Positions 1-7,721 of a DNA stretch of 64,000 nt are shown here, one piece after another. The notes below the pieces were generated by a model, which was not told the DNA's origin, ran no database searches, and was given only the letters and a program-made list of their open reading frames with translations. Every line of letters begins with the position of its first letter. Position 1 is the first letter of the stretch. Where the stretch lies: positions 1,922,001 through 1,986,000 of the forward strand of contig CP119311.1 in the NCBI GenBank assembly GCA_029202545.1, written 5' to 3'. Position numbers and translations under genes: made by a program. Origin of the DNA: Candidatus Pseudobacter hemicellulosilyticus. Its GTDB lineage: Bacteria; Bacteroidota; Bacteroidia; Chitinophagales; Chitinophagaceae.

Positions 1-412
1 CATGATCGCCGTTGAAATAAACGATCATTTTATTGTTCACCAGTTTGGTAATGCCGCCGGTAGTCTGCCAGTCGAGGCTCAGCCCGATATTGGACTGTTC
101 CAGCTCATTGAAATTATTATAGATAACGATATTGGCGCGGCGTTGCAGGCCATACTCTACAAACTGTTCCAGGGCGGGCAGTTCTTTTTCAGCGATCTGG
201 GCCACAAAATTAGCCATGGGCTGACCGTTCTCGTAGAAGTAGGTATTGAAGTTGGTAGATTGGTAGTATTGCCATTTGAACTTGCGGAATTGCACCCGGT
301 TCTTGCCAAACTCAACTGCATTGACCTGCGCGGTCAGGTCTATAGAAAAAAGCACAGCCGAAACAAAGAGGAAAAATAATTTTGTCTTTGGCTTAATCTG
401 GTGAAATTGCAT
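1..412 (-). CDS. TolB-like beta-propeller surface protein, N-terminal part
   Basis: The gene runs off the left edge, so only the first 137 or so residues are visible. The ATG at 412 is followed by a signal peptide (hydrophobic FFLFVSAVLFSI, then an Ala-Gln cleavage site near residue 29). The mature part begins with EFGKNRVQFRKFKWQYY and a YFYENGQ stretch. This pattern is familiar from large (about 1,000-residue) Bacteroidota proteins annotated as translocation protein TolB or WD40-like, which start with a peptidase-MA-like region before the propeller. The propeller lies outside the window, so the assignment rests on the N-terminus alone. A near-match to the -7 box (TAACTTTA) lies about 20 bases upstream. 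The protein is expected to be exported to the periplasm or outer membrane. Confidence 0.6.
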   Translation of the reverse strand, partial: MQFHQIKPKTKLFFLFVSAVLFSIDLTAQVNAVEFGKNRVQFRKFKWQYYQSTNFNTYFYENGQPMANFVAQIAEKELPALEQFVEYGLQRRANIVIYNNFNELEQSNIGLSLDWQTTGGITKLVNNKMIVYFNGDH

Positions 413-492
413 AGCCTGTCTTTAATGTTTTAAAGTTAAAACAATCCGGCATACCGGAAAAAATTCTATTTGCTTTACACTCAATACGATCT

Positions 493-1137
493 ATGCTTAC
501 TGTGAACGTTTTTACCTTCAGTCCCATCCAGGAGAATACCTATGTTATTTCCAATGAACGGGGGGATTGTATTATTGTGGACCCAGGCTGCTATTTTGAC
601 CATGAACGCAATGAGCTGATGAGCTTTATCCAGGGCGAACGGCTTCGCCCTAAATATTTGTTAAATACCCACGGTCACCTGGACCATGTGTTCGGTGTCC
701 AGTTCATTTATGAGACCTACGGGTTGAAACCGCACCTTCATCCCACGGAAAAGATCGTGTTTGACTATGCGCCTGTTTCGGCCACAAAGTACGGCTTATC
801 TTTCCCGCATTATACCGGCGACCTGCTAAATTTACGCGAAGGTGATACGATACGGTTGGGTGAAGATGCGTTTACTGTCCTGTTTACACCCGGTCATTCC
901 CCCGGCCACGTGGTCTTTTACTGCAAAGCACAGGCCTTTGTCATTGGAGGGGATGTCCTTTTCCGGGAAAGTATTGGCCGGACGGACCTGCCTGGCGGCG
1001 ATTACGCCACCCTGGAGCGCAGCATCCGGGAGCAGCTGTACACCCTGCCGGATGAAACCATTATCTACCCGGGTCATGGACCAGCCACTACCATTGGCCA
1101 TGAGAAAAAGCAGAATCCTTTTGTGAAAGAGGCCTGA
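493..1137 (+). CDS. MBL-fold metallo-hydrolase, glyoxalase II-like
   Basis: This 214-residue cytoplasmic protein belongs to the metallo-beta-lactamase superfamily. The full dinuclear metal set is visible: THGHLDH (H60, H62, D64, H65), H135 in TPGHSPGH, D154 in GGDVLF and H195 in YPGHGP. The length and the compact N-terminal half match the hydroxyacylglutathione-hydrolase-like group found widely in bacteria. These proteins hydrolyse thioesters, but the true substrate cannot be read from sequence. It has no signal peptide. It is divergent from the upstream TolB-like gene and convergent with the flippase gene, whose stop is 19 bases away, so it is probably monocistronic. Confidence 0.85.
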   Translation: MLTVNVFTFSPIQENTYVISNERGDCIIVDPGCYFDHERNELMSFIQGERLRPKYLLNTHGHLDHVFGVQFIYETYGLKPHLHPTEKIVFDYAPVSATKYGLSFPHYTGDLLNLREGDTIRLGEDAFTVLFTPGHSPGHVVFYCKAQAFVIGGDVLFRESIGRTDLPGGDYATLERSIREQLYTLPDETIIYPGHGPATTIGHEKKQNPFVKEA

Positions 1138-1156
1138 GGCTGTCAGCAGCGTCCCA

Positions 1157-2695
1157 CTACCCATTGGCCGGCCTGGCTGCTCCCCCAAAATACTTGCCTA
1201 TCAGCGGCAGGCGCTGTATCTCCCTGCGTTCCACTTTGGCAATCAGCCAGGTGAACAGCCCCAGGAAGAGCAGGGACGAACCATAGTAGCAGATTTTGTA
1301 ATAGGAAGCCCCGGCCGGGAGGTTACGGGCAATGACCTCATGCAGGACATAAAATACCGTGCAGATCAGCAGGTAGGTGATCAGTTTCTTTTTGGGATAG
1401 GGGATGGGATAATGTTTCTGTCCCAGCACATAGCTGATCACCATCATAAATAGATAGCAGGTAAAAGTGGCCCATGCCGCGCCTGTATAGTGGAAACGCG
1501 GTATCAGGAGGATATTGAGCGCAACGGTGATCACGGCGCCCGCAATGGTGATATAGGCGCCCGTCATATTGCGGTTGGTGAGCTTGTACCAGACTGACAG
1601 GTTATAATAGATCCCCAGGAATACGCTGCCCATGGACAGGATGGGCACAATATGGATGCCCTGTGCATATTCCGGGTGCCTGGAGGCGATCAGCATTTTC
1701 CAGACATCCAGGAAAAGCGCTACCACCAGGAACATGAAGCAGCAGGCGATGACAAAGAACTTCATCACCCGGGCATACATTTTCTGGGCTCCATCATTCC
1801 TGGACTGGTTAAAAAAGAAAGGTTCGGCCGCCAGGCGGAAGATCTGGATGAAGATGGTGATCAGCACGGCCAGTTTATAGTTGGCGCCAAAGACCCCCAG
1901 CTCAAATTCCTTCTGCTGAAGCGGGGCATCCAGCACTTTCTGGTATACCAGCCGGCTCAGCATTTCATTGATCATACCGCCCAGCCCCACAATAGTGAGC
2001 GGATAGGAGTACCGCATCACTTCTTTCCATAAAGTTTTATCAAACCTGAACTGGAAGCCGGTGAACTCCTTCCAGAGCAGCAACAGGCATACAGCACTGG
2101 TGATCAGGTTGGCAATAATAAAATAGCCTATCCCGATCTCCGGATTGAACCACTGACCCAGGAAGGTATAGGGATCGGCCTCGTGGGCGGGCCTGGCTAC
2201 ATAATAGAAGAACAGGATCAGCAGCAGGTTCAACAGAACGGAGAATACGTTGATGAAAGCATATTTCCGCGGGCGTTCTTCCTGCCGCAGCTTGGCCAGA
2301 GGGATAGTGTAAAGGGTATCAAAAAAAACAATCCAGATCATCCAGGTCACAAACTCCGGATGCTTCTGCATGCTGATAAAATCTGTAATGGGTGCTTTGA
2401 ACAGGAAAAGGAATGCCGTCAGCAGAATGGTGGAACCAATGATGGAAACATTGAGTGTGTTATAAAGTTTCTGCCTCTCCGTGGTCTGTGCAAAACGGAA
2501 ATAGCTGGTTTCCAGCCCGTAGGTAAACAGGATATTGAGAAATGGGATAATTGCATAGATCTGGGTATAGGGCGAGGATTCATCAGGCAGGTAAAGCCGG
2601 AAGCCAAGGAGGCTCACCCCGAAATTTAGGAACCTGCTAACCATGCGGGGAACGCCGTACCAGAGTGTTTGTCCTGCTAATTTCTTAATGCTCAA
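1157..2695 (-). CDS. Wzx/MATE-like oligosaccharide flippase
   Basis: This 512-residue integral membrane protein has about 12-14 hydrophobic segments along its whole length. It opens with an amphipathic KKLAGQTLWYGVPRMVSRFLN stretch typical of the MVF/Wzx branch of the MOP superfamily. Such proteins flip lipid-linked oligosaccharides across the inner membrane for O-antigen, capsule or exopolysaccharide assembly. No glycosyltransferases lie nearby, so the cargo is unknown. No in-frame ATG exists near the N-terminus. The start is taken as TTG at 2693-2695, which would place it 28 bases after a TAATTTTG promoter box. The next in-frame ATG would remove 17 residues, including conserved N-terminal sequence. 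Confidence 0.8.
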   Translation of the reverse strand: MSIKKLAGQTLWYGVPRMVSRFLNFGVSLLGFRLYLPDESSPYTQIYAIIPFLNILFTYGLETSYFRFAQTTERQKLYNTLNVSIIGSTILLTAFLFLFKAPITDFISMQKHPEFVTWMIWIVFFDTLYTIPLAKLRQEERPRKYAFINVFSVLLNLLLILFFYYVARPAHEADPYTFLGQWFNPEIGIGYFIIANLITSAVCLLLLWKEFTGFQFRFDKTLWKEVMRYSYPLTIVGLGGMINEMLSRLVYQKVLDAPLQQKEFELGVFGANYKLAVLITIFIQIFRLAAEPFFFNQSRNDGAQKMYARVMKFFVIACCFMFLVVALFLDVWKMLIASRHPEYAQGIHIVPILSMGSVFLGIYYNLSVWYKLTNRNMTGAYITIAGAVITVALNILLIPRFHYTGAAWATFTCYLFMMVISYVLGQKHYPIPYPKKKLITYLLICTVFYVLHEVIARNLPAGASYYKICYYGSSLLFLGLFTWLIAKVERREIQRLPLIGKYFGGAARPANG

Positions 2696-2723
2696 CGAGG
2701 ATCGTTTTATGAGTGTGTAGCTC

Positions 2724-2731
2724 CAAAATTA
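2724..2731 (-). promoter_or_regulatory. -7 promoter box for the flippase gene
   Basis: On the minus strand this reads TAATTTTG, an exact match to the Bacteroidota sigma-70 -7 consensus TAnnTTTG. It sits 28 bases before the proposed TTG start, implying a leader of about 20 nt. No clear -33 TTG was seen at the ideal distance. Confidence 0.5.
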
Positions 2732-2811
2732 CGGGTTCGTAAGGGATTATCCTTCCTGCCATTATTGGGTGAATTTGTATTTTTAACCCCAAATCACTAA
2801 ACCATCGCTTT

Positions 2812-3471
2812 ATGAAGAGAGCACTTTTGACCCTTATGCCCATGCTGGCGGCATTGCTGATCAGCTACACCTCCCGGTCCCAGCCGGTAGCAACGGAATC
2901 CAAAGTAGAACACACAAAAGGAAACAAGGTGGCAGCAGTGATAGAGCTGCCTTACTCCGAAGAGGAAATTGAAACAGTAGTGAAAGATTATCTTTCCCGG
3001 AAAGGGGTGAAAGCAGAAAAGGCCAAAGGCTTTATCGTTTTTCGTAATGTAAAGCTGGATGGCGGCGATGGCGAACTCAGCGATCTTCATTTCAGGGTAG
3101 AGCGCAAAAGCCGCAGGGAAAAAGAGATCACCAATTTATACCTGATAGTGGGCCGTCCCAATGAAAATGTGGGTGTCCGTTCTGAAACGGACCGGTATAA
3201 GCTGGATGAGGCCAAGGAATTACTGAACAAAATGATCCCTTCGGTGGAGGCCTACCACCTGGAAGTGCAGATCAAAGGACAGGAAGAAAGCCTGAAGAAA
3301 GCGGAGAAGAAAATGCAGGGCCTGGTAGAGGATTCTGTTTCCCTGGCCGACAAAGTAAAATCATTGCAGGAAAAACAGGTTACCAACAGCAACGACCAGA
3401 AAAAGCAGGTAGATGAAGTAGCCCGCCAGCGCGAGATCCTGGAAGCTATGCGGAACAGGCGGAAATCCTAA
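2812..3471 (+). CDS. Secreted protein with C-terminal coiled coil, function unknown
   Basis: I do not recognise the family of this 219-residue protein. Residues 1-23 form a signal peptide (MKRALLTLMPMLAALLISYTS, then Ser-Gln). Residues 45-135 look like a small mixed alpha/beta domain, with an acidic EEEIETVVKDYL helix and strands around FIVFRNVKLDGGDGEL. From about residue 145 to the end it is highly charged and heptad-like (KGQEESLKKAEKKMQGLVEDSVSLADKV), suggesting a coiled coil used for oligomerisation or binding. Its stop overlaps the stop of the convergent histidine kinase gene by 4 bases. It is probably a periplasmic structural or adaptor protein, which is inference only. Confidence 0.65.
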   Translation: MKRALLTLMPMLAALLISYTSRSQPVATESKVEHTKGNKVAAVIELPYSEEEIETVVKDYLSRKGVKAEKAKGFIVFRNVKLDGGDGELSDLHFRVERKSRREKEITNLYLIVGRPNENVGVRSETDRYKLDEAKELLNKMIPSVEAYHLEVQIKGQEESLKKAEKKMQGLVEDSVSLADKVKSLQEKQVTNSNDQKKQVDEVARQREILEAMRNRRKS

Positions 3472-4517
3472 TCGCGTTTGGTGGTCAGGGTGAAACCGAT
3501 AGTGGTGCCCACTTCCGGCGTACTGCGCGCATGGATACTTTGTCCATGCGCCTCAATAATATGTTTACAGATGGCGAGACCGAGGCCGGTACCGCCTTTA
3601 TCGCGGCTCCTGGCCGTATCTGTACGGTAAAAACGTTCAAAGATGCGGTCCAGGTGCTCGCCTTCAATGCCAATCCCATCGTCACTGATCTCCACCAGCA
3701 CCTGCTGGTCGTCCGTTTTATAAATACTGGCCACAATGCTGCCATTGGGTTTGCCGTACTTGGTGGCGTTCTCCACCAGGTTGGTCAGCACCTGTTTGAT
3801 CTTCTCCTTATCTGCAAAGACCGTGATAGGCGCCTCACAGCCTTTTTTGATGGCCGTCCTGATGTTTTTTGCATTGGTCTTGATGGACAGGGAATCGTAG
3901 GTTTCGCGGATCAGGTCCTGGATCACGAAGTTCTGTTTGTATAAGAGCTGCTCACCGCTTTCCAGGCGGGAGATCTCATCCAGGTCATTCACCAGGTTGA
4001 CCAGGCGGTCTACGTTCTTGGCCGTATTTTCCAGGAATTTCTTTCTTACGTTCACTTCATCCATAGCCCCGCCCAGTAAGGTTTCCACGTAACTCTGGAT
4101 AGCGAAGATGGGGGTTTTGAACTCGTGCGAGAGGTTCTGGAGGAATTCTTTCCGGAAGGCTTCGTTCTGGCGAAGCACTTCTATTTCCCGGTTCCTTCTT
4201 TCGCCCCAGGCTTCCACGTCTTCCCTTACTTCATCAATACTTTTCTGTGGCAGGATATATTTAAAATATACTTCTTCTTTCTTGGTGGCCTTGGTCTGGT
4301 GGATCAGTTTGTAGATCAGTTTGATCTTACGGTAAATGAACCGTTCCAGGGTGAAAATGATCAGGGCATAGCTGCCGATAAAGATCACCGCCAGGGAGCC
4401 GATGCCTACGCGCCAATTGGCTGTAAACAGGGATATGCCGATGGCTATAGGCACCGAAAGGAGCGCCGCAGTGAAAGCGGCCAGTTGCCGGGGAGATAGG
4501 TTTTTCGTGGAGAACAT
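3468..4517 (-). CDS. Sensor histidine kinase, PhoR-like
   Basis: This 349-residue inner-membrane kinase has two N-terminal transmembrane segments (about residues 13-31 and 37-56), joined by only a few residues, so there is essentially no periplasmic sensor domain. A linker helix leads to the HisKA domain with LSHEFKTP (phospho-acceptor H131). The HATPase domain follows, with the N box (LVENATKYG), G1 (DDGIGI) and G2 (GTGLGLAI) all intact. It lies 15 bases downstream of the response regulator gene in the same orientation, so the two form an operon and a cognate pair. The missing sensor domain suggests that it reads a membrane or partner-protein signal, as PhoR does in the phosphate system, but no pst genes are nearby. 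Confidence 0.88.
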   Translation of the reverse strand: MFSTKNLSPRQLAAFTAALLSVPIAIGISLFTANWRVGIGSLAVIFIGSYALIIFTLERFIYRKIKLIYKLIHQTKATKKEEVYFKYILPQKSIDEVREDVEAWGERRNREIEVLRQNEAFRKEFLQNLSHEFKTPIFAIQSYVETLLGGAMDEVNVRKKFLENTAKNVDRLVNLVNDLDEISRLESGEQLLYKQNFVIQDLIRETYDSLSIKTNAKNIRTAIKKGCEAPITVFADKEKIKQVLTNLVENATKYGKPNGSIVASIYKTDDQQVLVEISDDGIGIEGEHLDRIFERFYRTDTARSRDKGGTGLGLAICKHIIEAHGQSIHARSTPEVGTTIGFTLTTKRD

Positions 4518-4532
4518 GTGGCAAAGTTAGGA

Positions 4533-5213
4533 CTACATGTCAAACTTATAACCCACTCCTTTTACAGTGGTGATACAATCAATGCCCAGTTTCTGCCGCA
4601 CTTTGCGGATATGGACATCAATGGTGCGGTCGCCCACGATCACATCGTTACCCCATACATGGTTGAGGATCTCGTTGCGGAGGAACACGCGGCCCGGGCG
4701 GGAAGCCAGCAGGTAAAGGAGTTCAAATTCCTTTTTAGCCAGCACAACTGCCTGACCGTCAACTTTAGCCTCAAATTTTACGGGGTCTATTTCCAGGTTA
4801 TCGATCCGGATCACTTTGTCTTCCGGCTCTTTATTGACCCTGCGGAACAGGGCGTTCACGCGGCTGACCAGTACTTTGGGGCTGATGGGCTTGCTGACAT
4901 AGTCGTCGGCGCCAGTTTCCAGGCCTTTTATATGAGAGCTCTCGTCGCTGAGGGCGGTGAGGAAAATGATCAGGGTATCCTTGAAATTAGGCTGTGCACG
5001 GAGGATCTCACATACTTCCACGCCATTCTTCTTGGGCATCATGATGTCCAGCACAATCAGGTCCGGATGATTTGATTTGGCTTTGACCAGGGCGTCGTCA
5101 CCATCCCGGGCAGTAGCTACGTCATATCCTTCTTTCAACAGGTTGTATTGTATGATCTCCAGGATATCCGGTTCGTCGTCAGCAATTAAAATCTTCTTTC
5201 CTTTTGAATCCAT
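4533..5213 (-). CDS. OmpR/PhoB-family response regulator
   Basis: This 226-residue regulator has a receiver domain (acidic pair D12-D13, phospho-acceptor D56 in IVLDIMMP, then the conserved Thr and the Lys of SKPIS). A C-terminal winged-helix DNA-binding domain of the OmpR/PhoB type follows, ending in VKGVGYKFD. The ATG at 5213 is chosen because a TTG codon seven codons upstream lies inside the promoter box. It is the first gene of a two-gene operon with the histidine kinase downstream. Phosphorylation by that kinase should control DNA binding. The target genes cannot be read here. Confidence 0.9.
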   Translation of the reverse strand: MDSKGKKILIADDEPDILEIIQYNLLKEGYDVATARDGDDALVKAKSNHPDLIVLDIMMPKKNGVEVCEILRAQPNFKDTLIIFLTALSDESSHIKGLETGADDYVSKPISPKVLVSRVNALFRRVNKEPEDKVIRIDNLEIDPVKFEAKVDGQAVVLAKKEFELLYLLASRPGRVFLRNEILNHVWGNDVIVGDRTIDVHIRKVRQKLGIDCITTVKGVGYKFDM

Positions 5214-5231
5214 GTTAACAATAAATTTACG

Positions 5232-5239
5232 CAAAGTTA
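5232..5239 (-). promoter_or_regulatory. -7 promoter box for the two-component operon
   Basis: The minus strand reads TAACTTTG, matching TAnnTTTG, with a TTG about 18 bases further upstream that can serve as the -33 element. It lies 18 bases before the ATG at 5213, which excludes the overlapping upstream TTG as a start codon. Confidence 0.6.
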
Positions 5240-5339
5240 ATTTACCGCCGCAACCCGCAAGGAACCCGCCGATTATGAAATTGTTAACTGATCCGATACG
5301 CTACCGGCTGATTTTCCGTTCTATACAACCAATTGGTAG

Positions 5340-5347
5340 TATTTTTG
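5340..5347 (+). promoter_or_regulatory. -7 promoter box for the separase-like gene
   Basis: TATTTTTG matches TAnnTTTG and lies 26 bases before the ATG at 5374. It supports that start over the longer reading that would run into the divergent response regulator gene. Confidence 0.5.
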
Positions 5348-5373
5348 CACTATATACAGTGATTCACCACCGT

Positions 5374-7590
5374 ATGAAACCATTTATACCTGTTTACACA
5401 CTATTAATACTGTTAGGCCCGGCAACGCTGCTGGCCCAGACCTCTTATACGCAACCCAAAGTGGCCCGGGAACGGTCCCTCTGGCATGACAATATTGACC
5501 GGGAGCAGGAGCGGCTGGCAAAAGAGCCGATGTCCAGACTCACGGCCGATAGCTCCGTCCTGCTCCAGATCCGGGACGCCATGGGCAGGCAGGTGGACGA
5601 GCTGCAGCAGGAAATAGAGCTGGATTCCACCCTGGCGGGCAATATCAAGATAAAATACCTGCGTATCCTGGAAAATATGGTAAAAGGATACAATGATACC
5701 CGGGGGAAAAAAGATTTCCCGGCAGCCCAGGCCCCAGCTCTGTTGGCCGGTCTCCGCCAGGCCATCCTCCTGGACAATAAAAAAGAAAGCATCAAACCAG
5801 TTATAGACAACCAGGACTACGGTGTAGGCAAGACCATCCTGGACGCCATGGAATATTATTCCTCCGATAATCCGGGCATCAACGGGTCCAAAGTGACCCT
5901 GCTCCGGAAATACTGCGGCCTGCACCCGGATGAGATCCTGCCCAAACTACGGGACAATCCCAATGTGTATTTTGCCGACAGCCTGATCAAAGTGGCCGCT
6001 TACAGGGATGTGCGCAAGCTCTACGACTATGCCGCCGCCCGCAATAAACTGGGGGACCGCATCCGCAACCACCCCGATACCCTGGTGAATATGGTGGCCC
6101 GCATGGCCGGTAGCCGCAGCGGCCAGCTCTATTTCCCCTTCCTCGATAACCTGCTGCGGGGTAAGATCCGTTTTGAGGAGATTGACAGCGTTAAAGACAA
6201 TGAATTCAAATATTTCCGGCTGATGGTCCGTACCCGGATCGATTATGCCAGGAGGCTTTTACCGCCTTTCAGTGATACTGCCAGCGAAATGAAGGCGCTG
6301 ACAGATATGATGGCCTATAAGGCCAAGCAATATTTTGTCCGGGAGATCAACGCCCTGCACAATGTCAGCAACCCGGACGTACGCTTCCGCCGCCTGGACG
6401 GCCTTACCGCCCAGGAACTGTATTATATAGCGGTACTCAGCGAAGATGAGCTGTATACTTCCAGTTACGTGAGCGGTGTATATCCCCGCATCTTCCAGCG
6501 CATGAGCCCGGCCCGCGGAGATAGCCTGATCATGAGTGTTCACGGGGATTATTTCCGGAAGTTTATCAAGATGGCTGCCGGTTACAATACCCTCAATCAT
6601 TTCCTGGGCACCATGGGTAAGGACAATGCCGCTACCCTGATGCAGTCTTTCGTGATCGGCCTGGAAAAGCCCAAGAGCGGGAACGACCTGGAAGATGCCG
6701 TAGACGTGGCGGACTCCTACAGCAGTATTATGGATAAGAACCATGAGCTGGCTGATTTTATCCTGAACCGCGTGAAATGGAGCTACGACAAGAACCTGCG
6801 GGAGGATAACAAACGCGGCATGGTGATCTATAATCTGCTGCAGATCCTGTTCCAGTCCGCCGATACTGCCCGCAAAGTAGACCTGGGCGCCCTGCTGGGC
6901 ATTTCCTCTATCTACGGACAGGACTATGCTTCCCTCACAGATGACAGTGGCCGCGTAGTACAGCAGGTGTTTTTCTATGGGGACGAAGACCAGGACGGTC
7001 AGACCTCCTTCGCCAATTTCATGGCCATGTTCCGGGGAAAAGCAGACTGGCGCATCAATGAAAAGAACCCCGACTGGGTGACTATCAGCTCCGCCAAAGG
7101 CAAGCCCGTGACTATTTTCGCCAACCGCCCCCTCTACGGTGAGGATGATCCGGACGATAAAGCACAGAACAAACTCATTGAATACATGCAGTCCAAAGAT
7201 CTGCACCCCAGCGTGGTGATCCACCGGGGACACAGCTATCACCTGGCCAGCACCCTGCGCAAACTGCCGCCTTCCGCCAGGATAGTGGTGCTGGGTTCCT
7301 GTGGCGGGTACAATAACCTCAATGAAGTACTCACCATTTGCCGGGATGCACATATCATTTCCTCCAAACAGGTAGGCACCAAAGTGGTCAATGAACCCAT
7401 CCTGCAGGCCATCAATAATAACCTGCTGGCCGGGAAAAATATTGACTGGATAAGTATGTGGAAAGAACTGTCCGCGCGCTTCCGCAATGACGCGCTGGCC
7501 CGCGAACGGTTTGACGATTATATCCCGCCGTACAAAAACCTGGGCGCTATCTTCATCAAAGCCTATCGGAAGGCTATGGGAGAAGATTAA
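5374..7590 (+). CDS. Secreted protein with separase/CHAT-like His-Cys motif
   Basis: This 738-residue protein has a clear signal peptide (residues 1-21, ending LLAQ), so it is exported. Residues 25-550 are mostly helical and match no family I recognise. The C-terminal quarter carries VVIHRGHSYH (H617, H620) followed by RIVVLGSCGGYN (C643). A hydrophobic strand ending in His-Gly or Gly-His, a short helix, and a second hydrophobic strand ending in xxC-Gly is the clan CD cysteine peptidase pattern. The 23-residue His-to-Cys spacing is close to that of separase and differs from caspases, where it is near 48. It has its own promoter and is divergent from the two-component operon. Peptidase activity is inferred from the motif only. 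Confidence 0.6.
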   Translation: MKPFIPVYTLLILLGPATLLAQTSYTQPKVARERSLWHDNIDREQERLAKEPMSRLTADSSVLLQIRDAMGRQVDELQQEIELDSTLAGNIKIKYLRILENMVKGYNDTRGKKDFPAAQAPALLAGLRQAILLDNKKESIKPVIDNQDYGVGKTILDAMEYYSSDNPGINGSKVTLLRKYCGLHPDEILPKLRDNPNVYFADSLIKVAAYRDVRKLYDYAAARNKLGDRIRNHPDTLVNMVARMAGSRSGQLYFPFLDNLLRGKIRFEEIDSVKDNEFKYFRLMVRTRIDYARRLLPPFSDTASEMKALTDMMAYKAKQYFVREINALHNVSNPDVRFRRLDGLTAQELYYIAVLSEDELYTSSYVSGVYPRIFQRMSPARGDSLIMSVHGDYFRKFIKMAAGYNTLNHFLGTMGKDNAATLMQSFVIGLEKPKSGNDLEDAVDVADSYSSIMDKNHELADFILNRVKWSYDKNLREDNKRGMVIYNLLQILFQSADTARKVDLGALLGISSIYGQDYASLTDDSGRVVQQVFFYGDEDQDGQTSFANFMAMFRGKADWRINEKNPDWVTISSAKGKPVTIFANRPLYGEDDPDDKAQNKLIEYMQSKDLHPSVVIHRGHSYHLASTLRKLPPSARIVVLGSCGGYNNLNEVLTICRDAHIISSKQVGTKVVNEPILQAINNNLLAGKNIDWISMWKELSARFRNDALARERFDDYIPPYKNLGAIFIKAYRKAMGED

Positions 7591-7704
7591 AGAATCGTGA
7601 AATTCATCGTTGCTTTTACCGGCTTCGGCCTGTTGGATGCCGTGTTTGGGTTCCTGCCCCGGCCAACCTGCCTTGTTAATGAACAGTTTGCCCTAAAACT
7701 GCGT

Positions 7705-7712
7705 TATCTTTG
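7705..7712 (+). promoter_or_regulatory. -7 promoter box for the ABC exporter
   Basis: TATCTTTG matches TAnnTTTG and ends 9 bases before the ATG at 7722. A TTTG lies 14 bases upstream, which is closer than the usual -33 spacing. The box overlaps an alternative TTG start at 7710, so the ATG is preferred. Confidence 0.5.
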
Positions 7713-7721
7713 CCGACTTGT

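Noticed and set aside
5077..5373. N-terminal extension of the separase-like protein
   Set aside because: It would overlap the divergent response regulator gene and its promoter. A signal peptide starts exactly at the ATG at 5374, after a -7 box.
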